A DNA stretch of 64,000 nucleotides. Origin: Acinetobacter modestus (GTDB taxonomy: Bacteria; Pseudomonadota; Gammaproteobacteria; Pseudomonadales; Moraxellaceae). The position numbers and the translations under genes were made by a program. Positions within the stretch are counted from its first letter, which is position 1. Each line of letters starts with the position of its first letter. The stretch is from the NCBI RefSeq assembly GCF_014636095.1, contig NZ_BMDV01000001.1, positions 62,001 to 126,000 of the forward strand. The letters are read 5' to 3'. The notes below the pieces were generated by a model, which was not told the origin of the DNA, searched no databases, and saw only the letters and a program-made list of their open reading frames with translations. This document shows, one piece after another, positions 8,651 to 18,207 of the stretch.

Positions 8651-9673
8651 TTGCGGTCTAATTTTACTGACTTGCTCTAATCGAGCTTTCAGTTCAAATC
8701 CAGACCATGCTTTTGGTTCAGATCGTAGTTCTGCTCGTTTAACCAATTGAATCAGTTTTTGATTAATTGGTGCATTAAGATTCAAATGTTTCGCTAAATT
8801 CACAATCTCGCCGTTGATCCAATCGATCTCAGTTTTTCTACCAGCCATTAAATCATCTGCCATCGAAGAACGTGCAAGCGGATCGATAGCGAGCATTTTT
8901 TTACTGATAATCTTAAAAACAGCATTCGGTAACTTTAAAATTTTAGGAATAAATTGTGCTGGAATTGGGGTCAGTTTTGCTGGTTTAATTTTAGCGATTT
9001 TTAATAAACTCAAAGCTTCTAATTGAGCAAGTGCTAAACACTGACGATATTCTCGAATAGATAATTGTTGCTTTAATGGAAGCTGTGAAAGTGCATTAAT
9101 TGAATTATTTAAATTCAATAATAATTTTGCCCATTGCACAGCTTGCATATCCTGCTCTAGCTGAATTTCTAGCTTTGCTTTTTTAAATGCACGCACCAAT
9201 TCATCTAATTGGGCATGGCTTTTGACATACAAAGCCCCATCCGTTCCTTGATGAAATACACCATTTCCTAAAGCTGCCACATTAAAAGGTACCATACCTT
9301 CAAGGATAGTGTGCTCAGTGAGAATTTGTTTTAAAATCCCCACATTGCTTAAGCCATTTTGAAAACTGATAATAATGGTCTTTTTCTTTAAAATATCTTT
9401 TAATTCAAAAGCAACTTGTTCAGTAGATGCTGATTTTACACAAACCAAGATAATATCTGCATGAGCAACTTCATTCGGATCAATAGTCATGTGTAATTGA
9501 TTTGCAGCAATGCTTTGCTTGAATCCGTTGTAATCTGAAACGGTTAAACCGTATGTTTGGAGTTGCTGTTGAATTTTAGGACGAACAATAAAATCTATGT
9601 CATAGCCAGCAGCAACCAACCTACCTCCAAGATAGCATCCAATACTACCTGCACCATAAACACATATTTTCAT
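8639..9673 (-). CDS. 2-dehydropantoate 2-reductase family protein
   Basis: 344 residues. N-terminal Rossmann motif VYGAGSIGCYLGGRL (about 4-18), the NADPH-domain segment ILVCVKSAST, and FQNGLSN are hallmarks of the ApbA/PanE family; the C-terminal half has the KLLLNLNNSINAL segment, which supplies the catalytic Lys and Asn of this family. Ketopantoate reduction to pantoate is the reference reaction, but many genomes hold several paralogues with other 2-keto acid substrates, so panE itself is not asserted. Gene ends inside the terminator at 8625-8650; its upstream neighbour hchA is on the same strand but separated by a terminator. Confidence 0.85.
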   Translation of the reverse strand: MKICVYGAGSIGCYLGGRLVAAGYDIDFIVRPKIQQQLQTYGLTVSDYNGFKQSIAANQLHMTIDPNEVAHADIILVCVKSASTEQVAFELKDILKKKTIIISFQNGLSNVGILKQILTEHTILEGMVPFNVAALGNGVFHQGTDGALYVKSHAQLDELVRAFKKAKLEIQLEQDMQAVQWAKLLLNLNNSINALSQLPLKQQLSIREYRQCLALAQLEALSLLKIAKIKPAKLTPIPAQFIPKILKLPNAVFKIISKKMLAIDPLARSSMADDLMAGRKTEIDWINGEIVNLAKHLNLNAPINQKLIQLVKRAELRSEPKAWSGFELKARLEQVSKIRPQKSV

Positions 9674-9773
9674 CGATGATCCTTAAACATCTCATTTCCA
9701 CTACCACTTTCTTAACATAATCAAAATTTAGAACTTGTCAGCTAGCTTACAAATTTTAAAATTTGCTAAAGAA

Positions 9774-9798
9774 AAAGCCCAATATTGAATTGGGCTTT
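9774..9798 (-). terminator. Intrinsic terminator of hchA
   Basis: 10-bp perfect stem AAAGCCCAAT / ATTGGGCTTT with a 5-base loop, followed on the minus strand by a T-run; it lies 17 bases after the hchA stop. Confidence 0.85.
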
Positions 9799-9814
9799 AA
9801 ACTCATAAAACAGA

Positions 9815-10699
9815 TTACGCGTTAAGGTTTGGATCAGCCAATAAAGTTTCAGCGGCAAGTTTACCTAAATTATTAGAAGCTAATGGACTATCGCCTGTTA
9901 ACAGTTTTCGATCTTGGTGTACTTGCCCTGTAATTCCTTTATTTAAGATTTCTACGCCAAGTTTTTCTAAATTTTCACCGACGAGCCACGGCAATTGTCC
10001 TGGCATATATCCAATATCAATATTGGCACCTTTATCTAATGAATCTGGAAAAACACAGACTTGATAGCCTTTAAAAATATAATCATTTGGATTTTCATCA
10101 ACTGCGGCTGCCAATAAAGAAGCTGGACCATGACATAAGGTAATCACATATTTGTCATGATCTACTGCCCATTTTAATAAAGCCTTAACTTCTTTACTTT
10201 CAGGGATTTTAGCCAAAACACCGTGACCACCAGGAATAAAAATACCAGCATATGGTGAATCAGCACTTAAAGCTTGCTCTAAAATCTCAGCCAATTTAAG
10301 TGGAGATTTCAGTTGTTTTTCATACTTATGATAAGTATCCAAAACCACTTGCTCTTCTTTTGGCATTGCCCACATTTCAAGTTTAACTGGATTCCCTGAA
10401 AGTGTTGCAACATCAAAGGCAAAACCAGCATTGTCCAAATGAAACATTGGTAACAACATTTCTACGGGATGATTTCCTGTAGAAAAGAATTTCTCATTTT
10501 GCATCAGGATATAGCGTTCATCCGTAGCAATCATAAGAATCTTTTTATCACCTTGATAGGGATTGGGATACGTTGTTCCATCATAGTCTGTTTTAGGAGC
10601 TGTATACTGACTTAAAGAATAAGGTGATGGAAAAAAAGCATTATCTTCTGCTAAATCTGGGGTTGGGTTGCGATCATCTATATTTGTTGTCATCTTCAA
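9815..10699 (-). CDS. hchA: Hsp31/HchA-type glyoxalase III and protein deglycase
   Basis: 294 residues, close to the 283 of E. coli Hsp31. DJ-1/PfpI class I glutamine-amidotransferase-like fold; the nucleophile elbow [12 protein letters not shown] places the catalytic Cys at about 189 with His 190, and [13 protein letters not shown] supplies the conserved glycine turn. The N-terminal [12 protein letters not shown] and TDYDGTTYP segments are the Hsp31-specific linker. The family converts methylglyoxal to lactate without cofactor and acts as a holding chaperone. Start at 10699 has GAGGAATTTGAAG upstream. It follows the quinone oxidoreductase gene by 100 bases, so the araC-qor-hchA order suggests a carbonyl/electrophile stress group (inference). 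Confidence 0.93.
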   Translation of the reverse strand: MKMTTNIDDRNPTPDLAEDNAFFPSPYSLSQYTAPKTDYDGTTYPNPYQGDKKILMIATDERYILMQNEKFFSTGNHPVEMLLPMFHLDNAGFAFDVATLSGNPVKLEMWAMPKEEQVVLDTYHKYEKQLKSPLKLAEILEQALSADSPYAGIFIPGGHGVLAKIPESKEVKALLKWAVDHDKYVITLCHGPASLLAAAVDENPNDYIFKGYQVCVFPDSLDKGANIDIGYMPGQLPWLVGENLEKLGVEILNKGITGQVHQDRKLLTGDSPLASNNLGKLAAETLLADPNLNA

Positions 10700-10799
10700 A
10701 TTCCTCGTAGGATATGTTTGATTTACATATTGCTTTTCTAAGTGATCATTCTCAAGCTTGATGTATAAATAGGCATGGAATGAATACGATCAGGCAAAA

Positions 10800-11804
10800 T
10801 TACGATTTAATTTCGAGTACCACTTTTCCAATATGTTCGCTGCTTTCCAGACATTGGTGTGCTGCTGCAACCTCTTCAAATGCAAAAGTTTTATAAATAA
10901 TTGGTTTACATTGATCTGTTTCGATTAATGGCCAAACAAACTGTTCCAGTTCTTGGGTAATTTTTGCTTTTTCATCATTGGTTCGAGCACGCATCGTTGA
11001 GCCAGTCACCACAGCGCGTTTGAGCATGAGTTCTTGAATATCAAAGCCATCCACTTTTCGACCGCCCATAAATCCAATAATTACCAGTCGCCCATCTCTT
11101 TTTAGCAATCTCAGATTTTGATTAAAATAAGCAGCACCAATAATATCCAAGATCACATCAACCCCTTGCTGATCTGTAAGTGACAAAATTTCTTGTTCAA
11201 AATCTTGCTTCTTATAATTAATAACTGTCGAAATAGAGCTTAATTTTTCAGCTTTCTCATCACTTCCCACCGTGGAAAAAGTTTGAATCCCCATAGCATG
11301 ACATAAACTCAAAGCTGTAGAGCCAATTCCACTCGCTCCTCCGTGAATCAGAACAGTTTCGTTCTTTTTCAATTGTCCGATCTGAAATAGATTTGCCCAT
11401 ACGGTGAAATAAGTTTCTGGAATAGCTGCTGCTTCAACAAAGCTCATATTTTTTGGAATCGCTAAAGTTTGATTTGCTGGGACAGCACAGTATTCCGCAT
11501 ATCCTCCACCATTGGTCAGCGCGCAGACTTTATCACCGACTTTAAATTTTTCTACTTTTGAACCAATTTGTGAAATGATCCCAGCAACTTCTAATCCTAG
11601 AATCTGCGTTACGCCTTTCGGCATCGGATACAATCCTTGTCGTTGCAAAATATCAGGGCGATTGATCCCAGTGGCATAGACTTCAATCAATACTTCATCT
11701 TCTTTAATCTCAGGTTTGTCACCGTGCACAACTTTTAGAACTTCAGGACCACCAGCTTCAGTAATTTCAATATATTTCATTTGTTCTCTACTATTTTGAT
11801 TCAT
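10800..11804 (-). CDS. NAD(P)H quinone oxidoreductase, zinc-less MDR family (PIG3-like)
   Basis: 334 residues; medium-chain dehydrogenase fold without the structural-zinc cysteine loop. The cofactor motif HGGASGIGSTALSLC (about 160) and GADVILDIIGA-like DVILDIIGAAYFNQNL identify the QOR/PIG3 branch. The N-terminus KYIEITEAGGPEVLKVV is typical of PIG3. It likely reduces quinones or enals with NADPH. Its start overlaps the AraC regulator stop by four bases (ATGA), so the two are co-translated; an alternative ATG nine codons downstream (MKYIEIT) would fit the family start better and would remove the overlap. Confidence 0.87.
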   Translation of the reverse strand: MNQNSREQMKYIEITEAGGPEVLKVVHGDKPEIKEDEVLIEVYATGINRPDILQRQGLYPMPKGVTQILGLEVAGIISQIGSKVEKFKVGDKVCALTNGGGYAEYCAVPANQTLAIPKNMSFVEAAAIPETYFTVWANLFQIGQLKKNETVLIHGGASGIGSTALSLCHAMGIQTFSTVGSDEKAEKLSSISTVINYKKQDFEQEILSLTDQQGVDVILDIIGAAYFNQNLRLLKRDGRLVIIGFMGGRKVDGFDIQELMLKRAVVTGSTMRARTNDEKAKITQELEQFVWPLIETDQCKPIIYKTFAFEEVAAAHQCLESSEHIGKVVLEIKS

Positions 11805-12685
11805 GACTTACTCATTCCTTCTCTATTTACTTCAGTCTGATTAGGAGAAAAACCAAACTGCTTTTTAAACTCTCGACTAAATTGAGATGAGCTTTGATAA
11901 CCAACAGCATAAGCTGCTTGAGCAACGCTTTGGTTTTCGTTTTGCAACATTTGTTTTGCCTTATGCAACCGCGTAACTTTTAGGTACTGCAAAGGTGAAT
12001 GCAATGTGACTTGTTTGAATGCCTTATGAAATGACGAAATACTCATATTGGCTTGTTCAGCAAGCATTTCCACTGTTATTTTTTCTGTAAAATGATGTTG
12101 AATATATTCACAAATTTTATAAATGGGTCGTAAATTGCCTTGAGCGACTAATCCTTTTAAAGTATCTGCACCTGAATGTTGAATCACTCGGTACAATAAT
12201 TCTCGTTTGATTTGTTCACCTAAAATCAAGCTGTCTTGTTCTGAACCTAAAGTTTTTAATAGTCGTATTAAAACATTTGAAATTGTTTGATCATATTGAA
12301 TTACACTCATGCCTGTGGTGAGTGGTTTAAATTGCTCATTTTCAAAATATGTTTTTGCCAACAACTCATTTACCGTATCCGCCTCTAGTTTCATGCTGAC
12401 AGCAATCATAGGCAATTCAGGACTCGCAACCGTATCACAATCAAATGGCATAGACACAGAGACGATTAGGCATTCACCTTGCTGAAATGCATAGGTTTCA
12501 GTTCCGATATAACCACGTTTACTGCCTTGTAAAACAAAAACCAAGGTCGGTTCTTGCAATACGGCTAATGGTGGTGTGTTGTGATCTACACGCATCAAAG
12601 TGATGCCATCTATCGCCGTAACAAAGAAGCCTTCTTTAGCAACAAGTTTTAGAAAAAGTGAAATAAGTATTTGATCATTCATCAT
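11801..12685 (-). CDS. AraC-family transcriptional regulator
   Basis: 294 residues. N-terminal cupin-like AraC_N ligand domain (PTLVFVLQGSKRGYIGTETYAFQQGECLIVS) and a C-terminal double helix-turn-helix (about 195-285): VEMLAEQANMSISSFHKAFK then NQSVAQAAYAVGYQSSSQFSREFKKQFGFSP. This arrangement matches AraC_N-type regulators that commonly control an adjacent oxidoreductase. It is the first gene of a minus-strand pair with the quinone oxidoreductase. Probable regulation of that gene, possibly of hchA, is inferred from position. A start one codon later (MNDQ) is equally possible. Confidence 0.9.
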   Translation of the reverse strand: MMNDQILISLFLKLVAKEGFFVTAIDGITLMRVDHNTPPLAVLQEPTLVFVLQGSKRGYIGTETYAFQQGECLIVSVSMPFDCDTVASPELPMIAVSMKLEADTVNELLAKTYFENEQFKPLTTGMSVIQYDQTISNVLIRLLKTLGSEQDSLILGEQIKRELLYRVIQHSGADTLKGLVAQGNLRPIYKICEYIQHHFTEKITVEMLAEQANMSISSFHKAFKQVTLHSPLQYLKVTRLHKAKQMLQNENQSVAQAAYAVGYQSSSQFSREFKKQFGFSPNQTEVNREGMSKS

Positions 12686-12855
12686 GTTTCATCTGATGAT
12701 TGTAAATTTGATCTTTATTATTAAATAGAAAAATCAAAAAAGATGTTAGTTTTATGCAGGATTAGACATAGGAAAAAGAGTTTTGTGAAACCCAGCTAAT
12801 GTAACATTGAATGTATACCCTAAACCAATTGAAAATTTATGCTTACTTTACTCGT

Positions 12856-13350
12856 TTAACATTCTTTAATATATATTTTATTAACCAAAGGCAATATACC
12901 AAACCTTCCTTCAACTATATCGTTCCATGTGTCATCCTCTTTGAGCTTATCCAGTATATAAAACTCAACTATTTTATTTCCAATCTTATATAGGTCTCTA
13001 TACTTAATTTCTGTTTCTTTATTTGTAAAATCAACTCCACCAAATATTTCTCGCTCCTCATTATCTAATTTTATTGTGGTCACTTTATTAGCTTCCATGA
13101 AGGGATTTTCTTCATTTAATCCTATTATAGTGCCACTAACAACATATGTTTCAATATTTCCATTCTCGATATTTCCCCACCATTCATCAGAGCCAAATAA
13201 CCCATAATTACCTTTCAATCCTGCTGTACTACTTTCATCAAGAGTAGTCTCTTGTGCGCCATCAATCCAATCTTGATTCACCAATAAATACTCTTTAAGG
13301 TTATAAACTAACTTATAACCACTCTCAACTAACTGAGACTCTTTAATCAT
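12856..13350 (-). CDS. Hypothetical protein, 164 residues, orphan
   Basis: Not recognised. Start set at 13350 because TAAGG lies 11 bases upstream; the frame is open a further 20 codons but that extension is coded over the end of another frame and looks non-genuine. The protein is soluble, acidic and rich in N, E, W and I, with a central GSDEWWGNIENGNIETYVVSG segment and a strand-rich C-terminus, and no signal peptide or membrane helix. Such small acidic proteins in AT-rich islands are often immunity proteins, but there is no toxin gene next to it, so no function is claimed. Confidence 0.5.
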   Translation of the reverse strand: MIKESQLVESGYKLVYNLKEYLLVNQDWIDGAQETTLDESSTAGLKGNYGLFGSDEWWGNIENGNIETYVVSGTIIGLNEENPFMEANKVTTIKLDNEEREIFGGVDFTNKETEIKYRDLYKIGNKIVEFYILDKLKEDDTWNDIVEGRFGILPLVNKIYIKEC

Positions 13351-13363
13351 TGTGATTTCAACC

Positions 13364-13600
13364 TTATTTCTGGCATTCTTGGGACAGGTCTCGAACCAAT
13401 AATCCGACATTAATATATGTCATAGCTACACCATTTTGACTACCTAAGCCTATATTGATTGCCCCTGTTTTATTATAAAAATATGGATTTCCCACACCTT
13501 CTAACTTAAACAAAGCATTTGTTTTTGTCCAATCTGCTACTGTTGATGAAGATCGTAAACCAAGTAAATATTTAGTTGAACTTTGGGCTGCTACTCCCAT
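13364..13600 (-). CDS. Short orphan frame, probable gene fragment
   Basis: 78 codons, glycine/serine-rich, with LLGLRSSSTVADW and GAINIGLGSQNGVAMTYINVG segments. The frame stays open upstream of the ATG back to about 13630, and no ribosome-binding site precedes the ATG, which suggests the remains of a longer protein rather than an intact gene. The composition recalls fibre or adhesin-like repeats, but no family is recognised. It ends inside the extended frame of the next downstream orphan. Confidence 0.3.
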   Translation of the reverse strand: MGVAAQSSTKYLLGLRSSSTVADWTKTNALFKLEGVGNPYFYNKTGAINIGLGSQNGVAMTYINVGLLVRDLSQECQK

Positions 13601-13614
13601 TGTATATAAGCTTG

Positions 13615-13782
13615 TTAGGGTGAAATAAAAGTTTCATGTGAGACTTTCAATTTACGATTTGTTTGTAAGAATTGTGCTTCAGGTACCAATATTGTTTGAT
13701 AAACCATTTCATAGTTTTGGTTTCTTAGATATTGCTGAGTTAAAATATTAGAAAATTGTGCAGCAGCTGGCCTGTTAAATGT
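13615..13782 (-). pseudogene. C-terminal coding remnant of unidentified gene
   Basis: A 55-codon open stretch ending in TAA at 13617-13615, bounded upstream by an in-frame stop at 13785-13783. The translation (RPAAAQFSNILTQQYLRNQN, then VYQTILVPEAQFLQTNRKLK) has normal protein character and the look of a C-terminal end, yet there is no start codon with a ribosome-binding site. Interpreted as the tail of a lost gene. Family not identified. Confidence 0.35.
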
Positions 13783-13879
13783 TTAATTCATCAAATAGCC
13801 GACAACAGTCCCTACCAAAGTATTCAAAAATATATTTATAAAAATCTACCGACTCTTATAGAAGGTTATTATTTAAAAC

Positions 13880-14575
13880 CTAATAAAACTGACTCGAATC
13901 TAACATCTGTAAAGTAATCTTTTTTACTTCATCACGACTTTGCATGATATGTGCTTCAATTGCCTGAATGGCTTCATCTACTTTACGATTAAAAATATAA
14001 CCCAGTATTTTCTGATGCTCCTGATAAGTAGCTTCAACACGATAATCTTTAGAGAAGTCTAAACGACGAATAATACGAATTCGCTCACTCAAATCACGAT
14101 GAATTCTCGCCATTTCATTATTTCCAGAGGCACGAACTAAAGCGCAATGGAAATCTTCATCTTGTTGTGAAAGTTGTTTAATGTCTTTTAGGTATTGATG
14201 AGGTTCAACCAGCCATAAATCTTTTAAAACAGATAATTCAACCGAGTTTTGATGATCAATCTGGCAAAGTTTACGAATGGAATCTTTTTCTAATACGATC
14301 CGCACATCATAAAGTTCTTCATAATAACGAAAATTGAGCGGTCGGATTTGCCAACCGCTACGAAAACTCACATCAACATAACCCTCTTGTTGTAAACGAT
14401 ATAGTGCTTGTCGAATTGGGGTGCGACTTACATTATAAGCTTTTGCAACTTCAGATTCAGTGAAACGTTCACCTGGCATCAGTTTGAAATCAAAGATATC
14501 ATTCTTGATGCGTTGGTAAACCAGCTCAGACAAATTGTCTGAGCTTTTTGTTGTTTTTATTTTGGTTTCTTTCAT
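13880..14575 (-). CDS. GntR-family (FCD) transcriptional regulator of the urea operon
   Basis: 231 residues. N-terminal winged helix (about 15-85) with LMPGERFTESEVAKAYNVSRTPIRQALYRLQQEGYV, the canonical GntR signature, followed by an alpha-helical FCD ligand domain carrying the metal-site pattern ...DEDFHCALVRASGN... and ...YQEHQKIL... and ...EAHIMQS. It is the last gene of the minus-strand operon, 11 bases after the urea carboxylase gene. FCD regulators bind short palindromes with a TTGTATACAA-type core; exactly such a palindrome lies at 20049-20060 just before the first gene, so autoregulation of the operon is likely. Confidence 0.92.
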   Translation of the reverse strand: MKETKIKTTKSSDNLSELVYQRIKNDIFDFKLMPGERFTESEVAKAYNVSRTPIRQALYRLQQEGYVDVSFRSGWQIRPLNFRYYEELYDVRIVLEKDSIRKLCQIDHQNSVELSVLKDLWLVEPHQYLKDIKQLSQQDEDFHCALVRASGNNEMARIHRDLSERIRIIRRLDFSKDYRVEATYQEHQKILGYIFNRKVDEAIQAIEAHIMQSRDEVKKITLQMLDSSQFY

Positions 14576-14586
14576 GCAACCTTGCC

Positions 14587-17500
14587 TTATTCCATATAAA
14601 CCAGTGGTTCACCACTATGTACGGTTTGCCCTGCTCTACAAATAATGGCTTTTACAATGCCATTCTCTTCTGCATAAACAGGAAGTTCCATTTTCATTGC
14701 TTCAATAATAGCAACAGTTTCGCCTTTTTTAACCTCTTGACCATGTTCAACAAAAATTTTCCAGATATTACCTGTCATCGATGCATTTAATGATGCTAAA
14801 TGACTGTAATCAGCATGGTTATTTTCTTGAATCTGTTCTTCGGGTTGCGCCGCGAACTCCTCTTTCCAGCGATCTACCTCAGTCGTAAATGCTTGTTGTT
14901 GCTTAGCTCTAAACTCAGCAATACTTTCAGCTTCATCATTTAAGAATTGTACATAATCCGCATAATCGAACTCTGTTTCTTCAATCTTGATCTGCGCACG
15001 ACCATTTTCAAAGTCAGCACGCCATTGATTCAATTCCTCTTCTGTCACTTCAAAATATTTGATTTGATCAAAGAATTTTAAAAACCATTGCTTATCACCA
15101 AATTGTTTGTTTTTCTTAAACTTATTCCAAATTGGTAGTGTACGCCCAATTAATTGATAGCCGCCCGGTGAATCCATGCCGTAGATACACATGTACATAC
15201 CACCAATTCCAACAGTTCCTTCAGCGGTAAAGGTACGAGCTGGATTATATTTAGAACTGAGTAAACGATGGCGTGGATCAATTGGCACAGCACAAGGTGC
15301 AGTTAAATACACATCACCCAAGCCAAGAATTAAATAGTTTGCATCAAAAATAATATCTTTAACTTCATTTCGATCTGCCAAACCATTAATGCGTTGGATA
15401 AAGTCAACGTTATTTGGTAGCCACGGAGCTTTAGAGCAAACACTTTCTTGATAGCGTTCAACTGCGCCTAAAGTGGCACTGTCTTCAAATGCCATCGGCA
15501 AATGTACGATACGAGATGGGATTTTTAATTGGCTCAAATCGCCCATCTCTTCTTCGAGTTGAAGTAATTGATCAATCAATTGTGATTGTGGAATTACTAA
15601 ACCATCGTATTTAATCTGTAGTGAACGAACACCCGGTGACAGTTCCAATACGCCTGCAATTTTTGTATCACGAATCATTTGAATCAGCTGATGCACTCGT
15701 AAACGTAAAGCTAAATCTAAAACATTTTCGCCGTATTCTAAGAGGATATAACTATCACCTGCTTGGCGATACACTGTTTTTGGCGACAATTCAGTTGGTT
15801 CACGTTGTGCCAAAATCGTACTGACAACCTCTTGTATTGGCTCGATCGTTTCTACAACTTTACTTGCTTCCGCGAAGTTTTGGATATTTTCAATTTGCTG
15901 ACGTTCAAGTTCATTGGCTTGTTCAACACTAATAGGATAAAAGCGAATTTTATCATCGGCTTTAAGTTGTCCCACTTTCCAAAGTTCTGCTTTGGCAATC
16001 GTCACAGGACAAACGAAACCGCCTAAACTTGGACCATCTTTTGCCAGAATCACAGGGAAATCGCCTGTGAAGTTAATTGCACCGATCGCATACTCACAGT
16101 CATGTACATTGGATGGATGTAAACCTGCCTCACCACCATTTTCTCTTGCCCAGCTTGGCGTTGGTCCTGATAAACGCACGCCTAAACGATTTGAGTTAAA
16201 GTGAACTGTCCACTCTGATGCAAAAAACTCTTCTACATATTCAGGTTTAAAGAAATCTGGTGCGCCGTGCGGGCCATATAACACTGCAATATTCCATTCA
16301 CTATTATATTCAGGAATCAATTCAGCCGACAACGCTTGAGGTTCGTCATGTGCAAGTGGCAATTCTGCGCTCGCAAATGCTGGATCAACCATTTTAATCA
16401 TGTCGCCGACACGTAAGGTACGACCTGCATGACCACCAAAATTACCAAGTGCAAAGGTAGAACGACTGCCCAAATAAACAGGAACATCCAAACCATTTCG
16501 TACTGCTAAATATGTACGGCAACCTGATTGAACTTGACCGATTTTTAGAATTTGTCCTGCTTTAACTTCAACAGGTTTCCAAAAATCAATTTCCTGATCA
16601 TCTAACAACGCAGTACAGCTTGCACCCGCCAAAGCAATAATCGTATCTGTATGGAACTTTAAAGTCGGCCCAACTAAGGTAAACTCAAAACCTGCGGCTT
16701 TAACATCATTTCCAACAATACGATTGGCAAGCTGAAATGCATAATCATCCATTGGACCTGATGGCGGTACACCAATATCCCAGTAACCTGTACGACCCGG
16801 ATAATCTTGAATTGAACTTAAAGTCCCTGCTTGAAGCACTTCAATCACGTTTGGCGTGTAGTTGAAATCATCCAACATTCTTGTCCAAATTTGCATAGAT
16901 TCAAAGCGCTGATCTGAAACAATGGCACGTGCGTAATCTAAGTTTGTGTTGATACCGTTCAAGCGTGTTTCAGCCAACACGTTCTTTAATTTTTCAATAG
17001 CACTAGCACGATCATCAGCATGTACAATAATTTTAGCAATCATCGGGTCGAAGTATTGAGAAATCTCTGTGCCCGTTTTCACCCAAGTATCAACACGTGT
17101 ACCTTCTGGAAATGCAACCTCTGTCAGCACACCGGGACTTGGTTGGAAATTTTTCACAGGGTCTTCGGCATAAATACGAACCTCAATCGCTGCGCCTTTA
17201 GGCTGCATATTGCTGAGATATGTCCAATCAAGTTCGTCACCAGCAGCCACTTTGAGCATACATTCAATTAAGTCTAGACCTGTCACCATTTCAGTGACTG
17301 GATGTTCAACCTGTAAACGCGTATTCACTTCAAGAAAATAAAACTCATCTCGATTGGCATCGTAAATAAATTCAACTGTTCCCGCACTTCGATAATTAAC
17401 AGATTGACCTAACTCGACCGCTGCCTGATGTAGTTTTTTTCGTGTCGCCTCGGGTAAGTTTGCCGCTGGAGTTTCCTCTACCACCTTTTGGTTACGACGT

Positions 17501-18192
17501 TGCAAAGAGCAATCACGCTCACCAAAGGCAACGACTTGTCCTTTTCCATCACCAAAAATTTGTACTTCAACATGACGCGCTTTATCAATAAAGCATTCAA
17601 TAAATACGCCTGCATCTTTGAAAAACTGTTCTCCCAAACGTTTTACACTTTCGTAAGCATCGGTCAAGGCTTGTGGCGTATCACAACGCGTCAAACCAAT
17701 ACCACCACCGCCAGCGGTACTTTTCAGCATAATTGGATAACCAATACGATCTGCCTCCGTAAGGGCTTCTTCTAGACTATCCAGCAATCCTGTTCCCGGA
17801 GTCATCGGCACATTGGCATCTGCGGCTAATTCACGAGCACGATGCTTTAAACCAAATTCCAGAATTTGCTCTGCTGTTGGCCCCATAAAGGCAATATTAT
17901 TTTCTTCACAAGCACGAGCAAAATCAGCACTTTCAGAAAGAAAGCCATATCCCGGAAAGATTGCCTCCGCGCCAGTTTGTTTGGCCGCCTGAATTAATTT
18001 TTCAATACTCAAATAAGTATCGGCTGGCTTTAAACCATCGAATGCAATTGCAATATCAGCATCTTCAACATGTTGCGCATAACGATCACTATCCGAATAC
18101 ACAGCAACACTGGTTACACCTAATTTTTTAAGTGTGCGAATCGCTCGAACAGCAATTTCACCACGGTTTGCAATAAGTACAGTTTTAAACAT
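14587..18192 (-). CDS. uca: Urea carboxylase (biotin-dependent)
   Basis: 1201 residues, the size of bacterial urea carboxylase. Domain order: biotin carboxylase (1-450; LIANRGEIAVRAIRTLK start, ATP loop STAGGGGIGLTRC about 159-171, EVNTRLQVEHPVTE), carboxyltransferase built from KipA-like (about 470-790, PGRTGYWDIGVPPSGPMDD) and KipI-like halves, and a C-terminal biotinyl domain with EAMKME (biotin Lys about 1167). It carboxylates urea with ATP and bicarbonate to allophanate in the cytoplasm; the product goes to the allophanate hydrolase encoded 15 bases upstream. A GGGGAAA ribosome-binding site supports the start. No urease genes are in view, so this is the urea route visible here. Confidence 0.96.
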   Translation of the reverse strand: MFKTVLIANRGEIAVRAIRTLKKLGVTSVAVYSDSDRYAQHVEDADIAIAFDGLKPADTYLSIEKLIQAAKQTGAEAIFPGYGFLSESADFARACEENNIAFMGPTAEQILEFGLKHRARELAADANVPMTPGTGLLDSLEEALTEADRIGYPIMLKSTAGGGGIGLTRCDTPQALTDAYESVKRLGEQFFKDAGVFIECFIDKARHVEVQIFGDGKGQVVAFGERDCSLQRRNQKVVEETPAANLPEATRKKLHQAAVELGQSVNYRSAGTVEFIYDANRDEFYFLEVNTRLQVEHPVTEMVTGLDLIECMLKVAAGDELDWTYLSNMQPKGAAIEVRIYAEDPVKNFQPSPGVLTEVAFPEGTRVDTWVKTGTEISQYFDPMIAKIIVHADDRASAIEKLKNVLAETRLNGINTNLDYARAIVSDQRFESMQIWTRMLDDFNYTPNVIEVLQAGTLSSIQDYPGRTGYWDIGVPPSGPMDDYAFQLANRIVGNDVKAAGFEFTLVGPTLKFHTDTIIALAGASCTALLDDQEIDFWKPVEVKAGQILKIGQVQSGCRTYLAVRNGLDVPVYLGSRSTFALGNFGGHAGRTLRVGDMIKMVDPAFASAELPLAHDEPQALSAELIPEYNSEWNIAVLYGPHGAPDFFKPEYVEEFFASEWTVHFNSNRLGVRLSGPTPSWARENGGEAGLHPSNVHDCEYAIGAINFTGDFPVILAKDGPSLGGFVCPVTIAKAELWKVGQLKADDKIRFYPISVEQANELERQQIENIQNFAEASKVVETIEPIQEVVSTILAQREPTELSPKTVYRQAGDSYILLEYGENVLDLALRLRVHQLIQMIRDTKIAGVLELSPGVRSLQIKYDGLVIPQSQLIDQLLQLEEEMGDLSQLKIPSRIVHLPMAFEDSATLGAVERYQESVCSKAPWLPNNVDFIQRINGLADRNEVKDIIFDANYLILGLGDVYLTAPCAVPIDPRHRLLSSKYNPARTFTAEGTVGIGGMYMCIYGMDSPGGYQLIGRTLPIWNKFKKNKQFGDKQWFLKFFDQIKYFEVTEEELNQWRADFENGRAQIKIEETEFDYADYVQFLNDEAESIAEFRAKQQQAFTTEVDRWKEEFAAQPEEQIQENNHADYSHLASLNASMTGNIWKIFVEHGQEVKKGETVAIIEAMKMELPVYAEENGIVKAIICRAGQTVHSGEPLVYME

Positions 18193-18207
18193 GATGATTT
18201 CCCCAAA

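Noticed and set aside
12791..13410. A GGTTCGAGACC-type sequence near 13384-13400 resembling a tRNA T-arm.
   Set aside because: No acceptor, D or anticodon arms can be built around it, and the sequence lies in an open reading frame.
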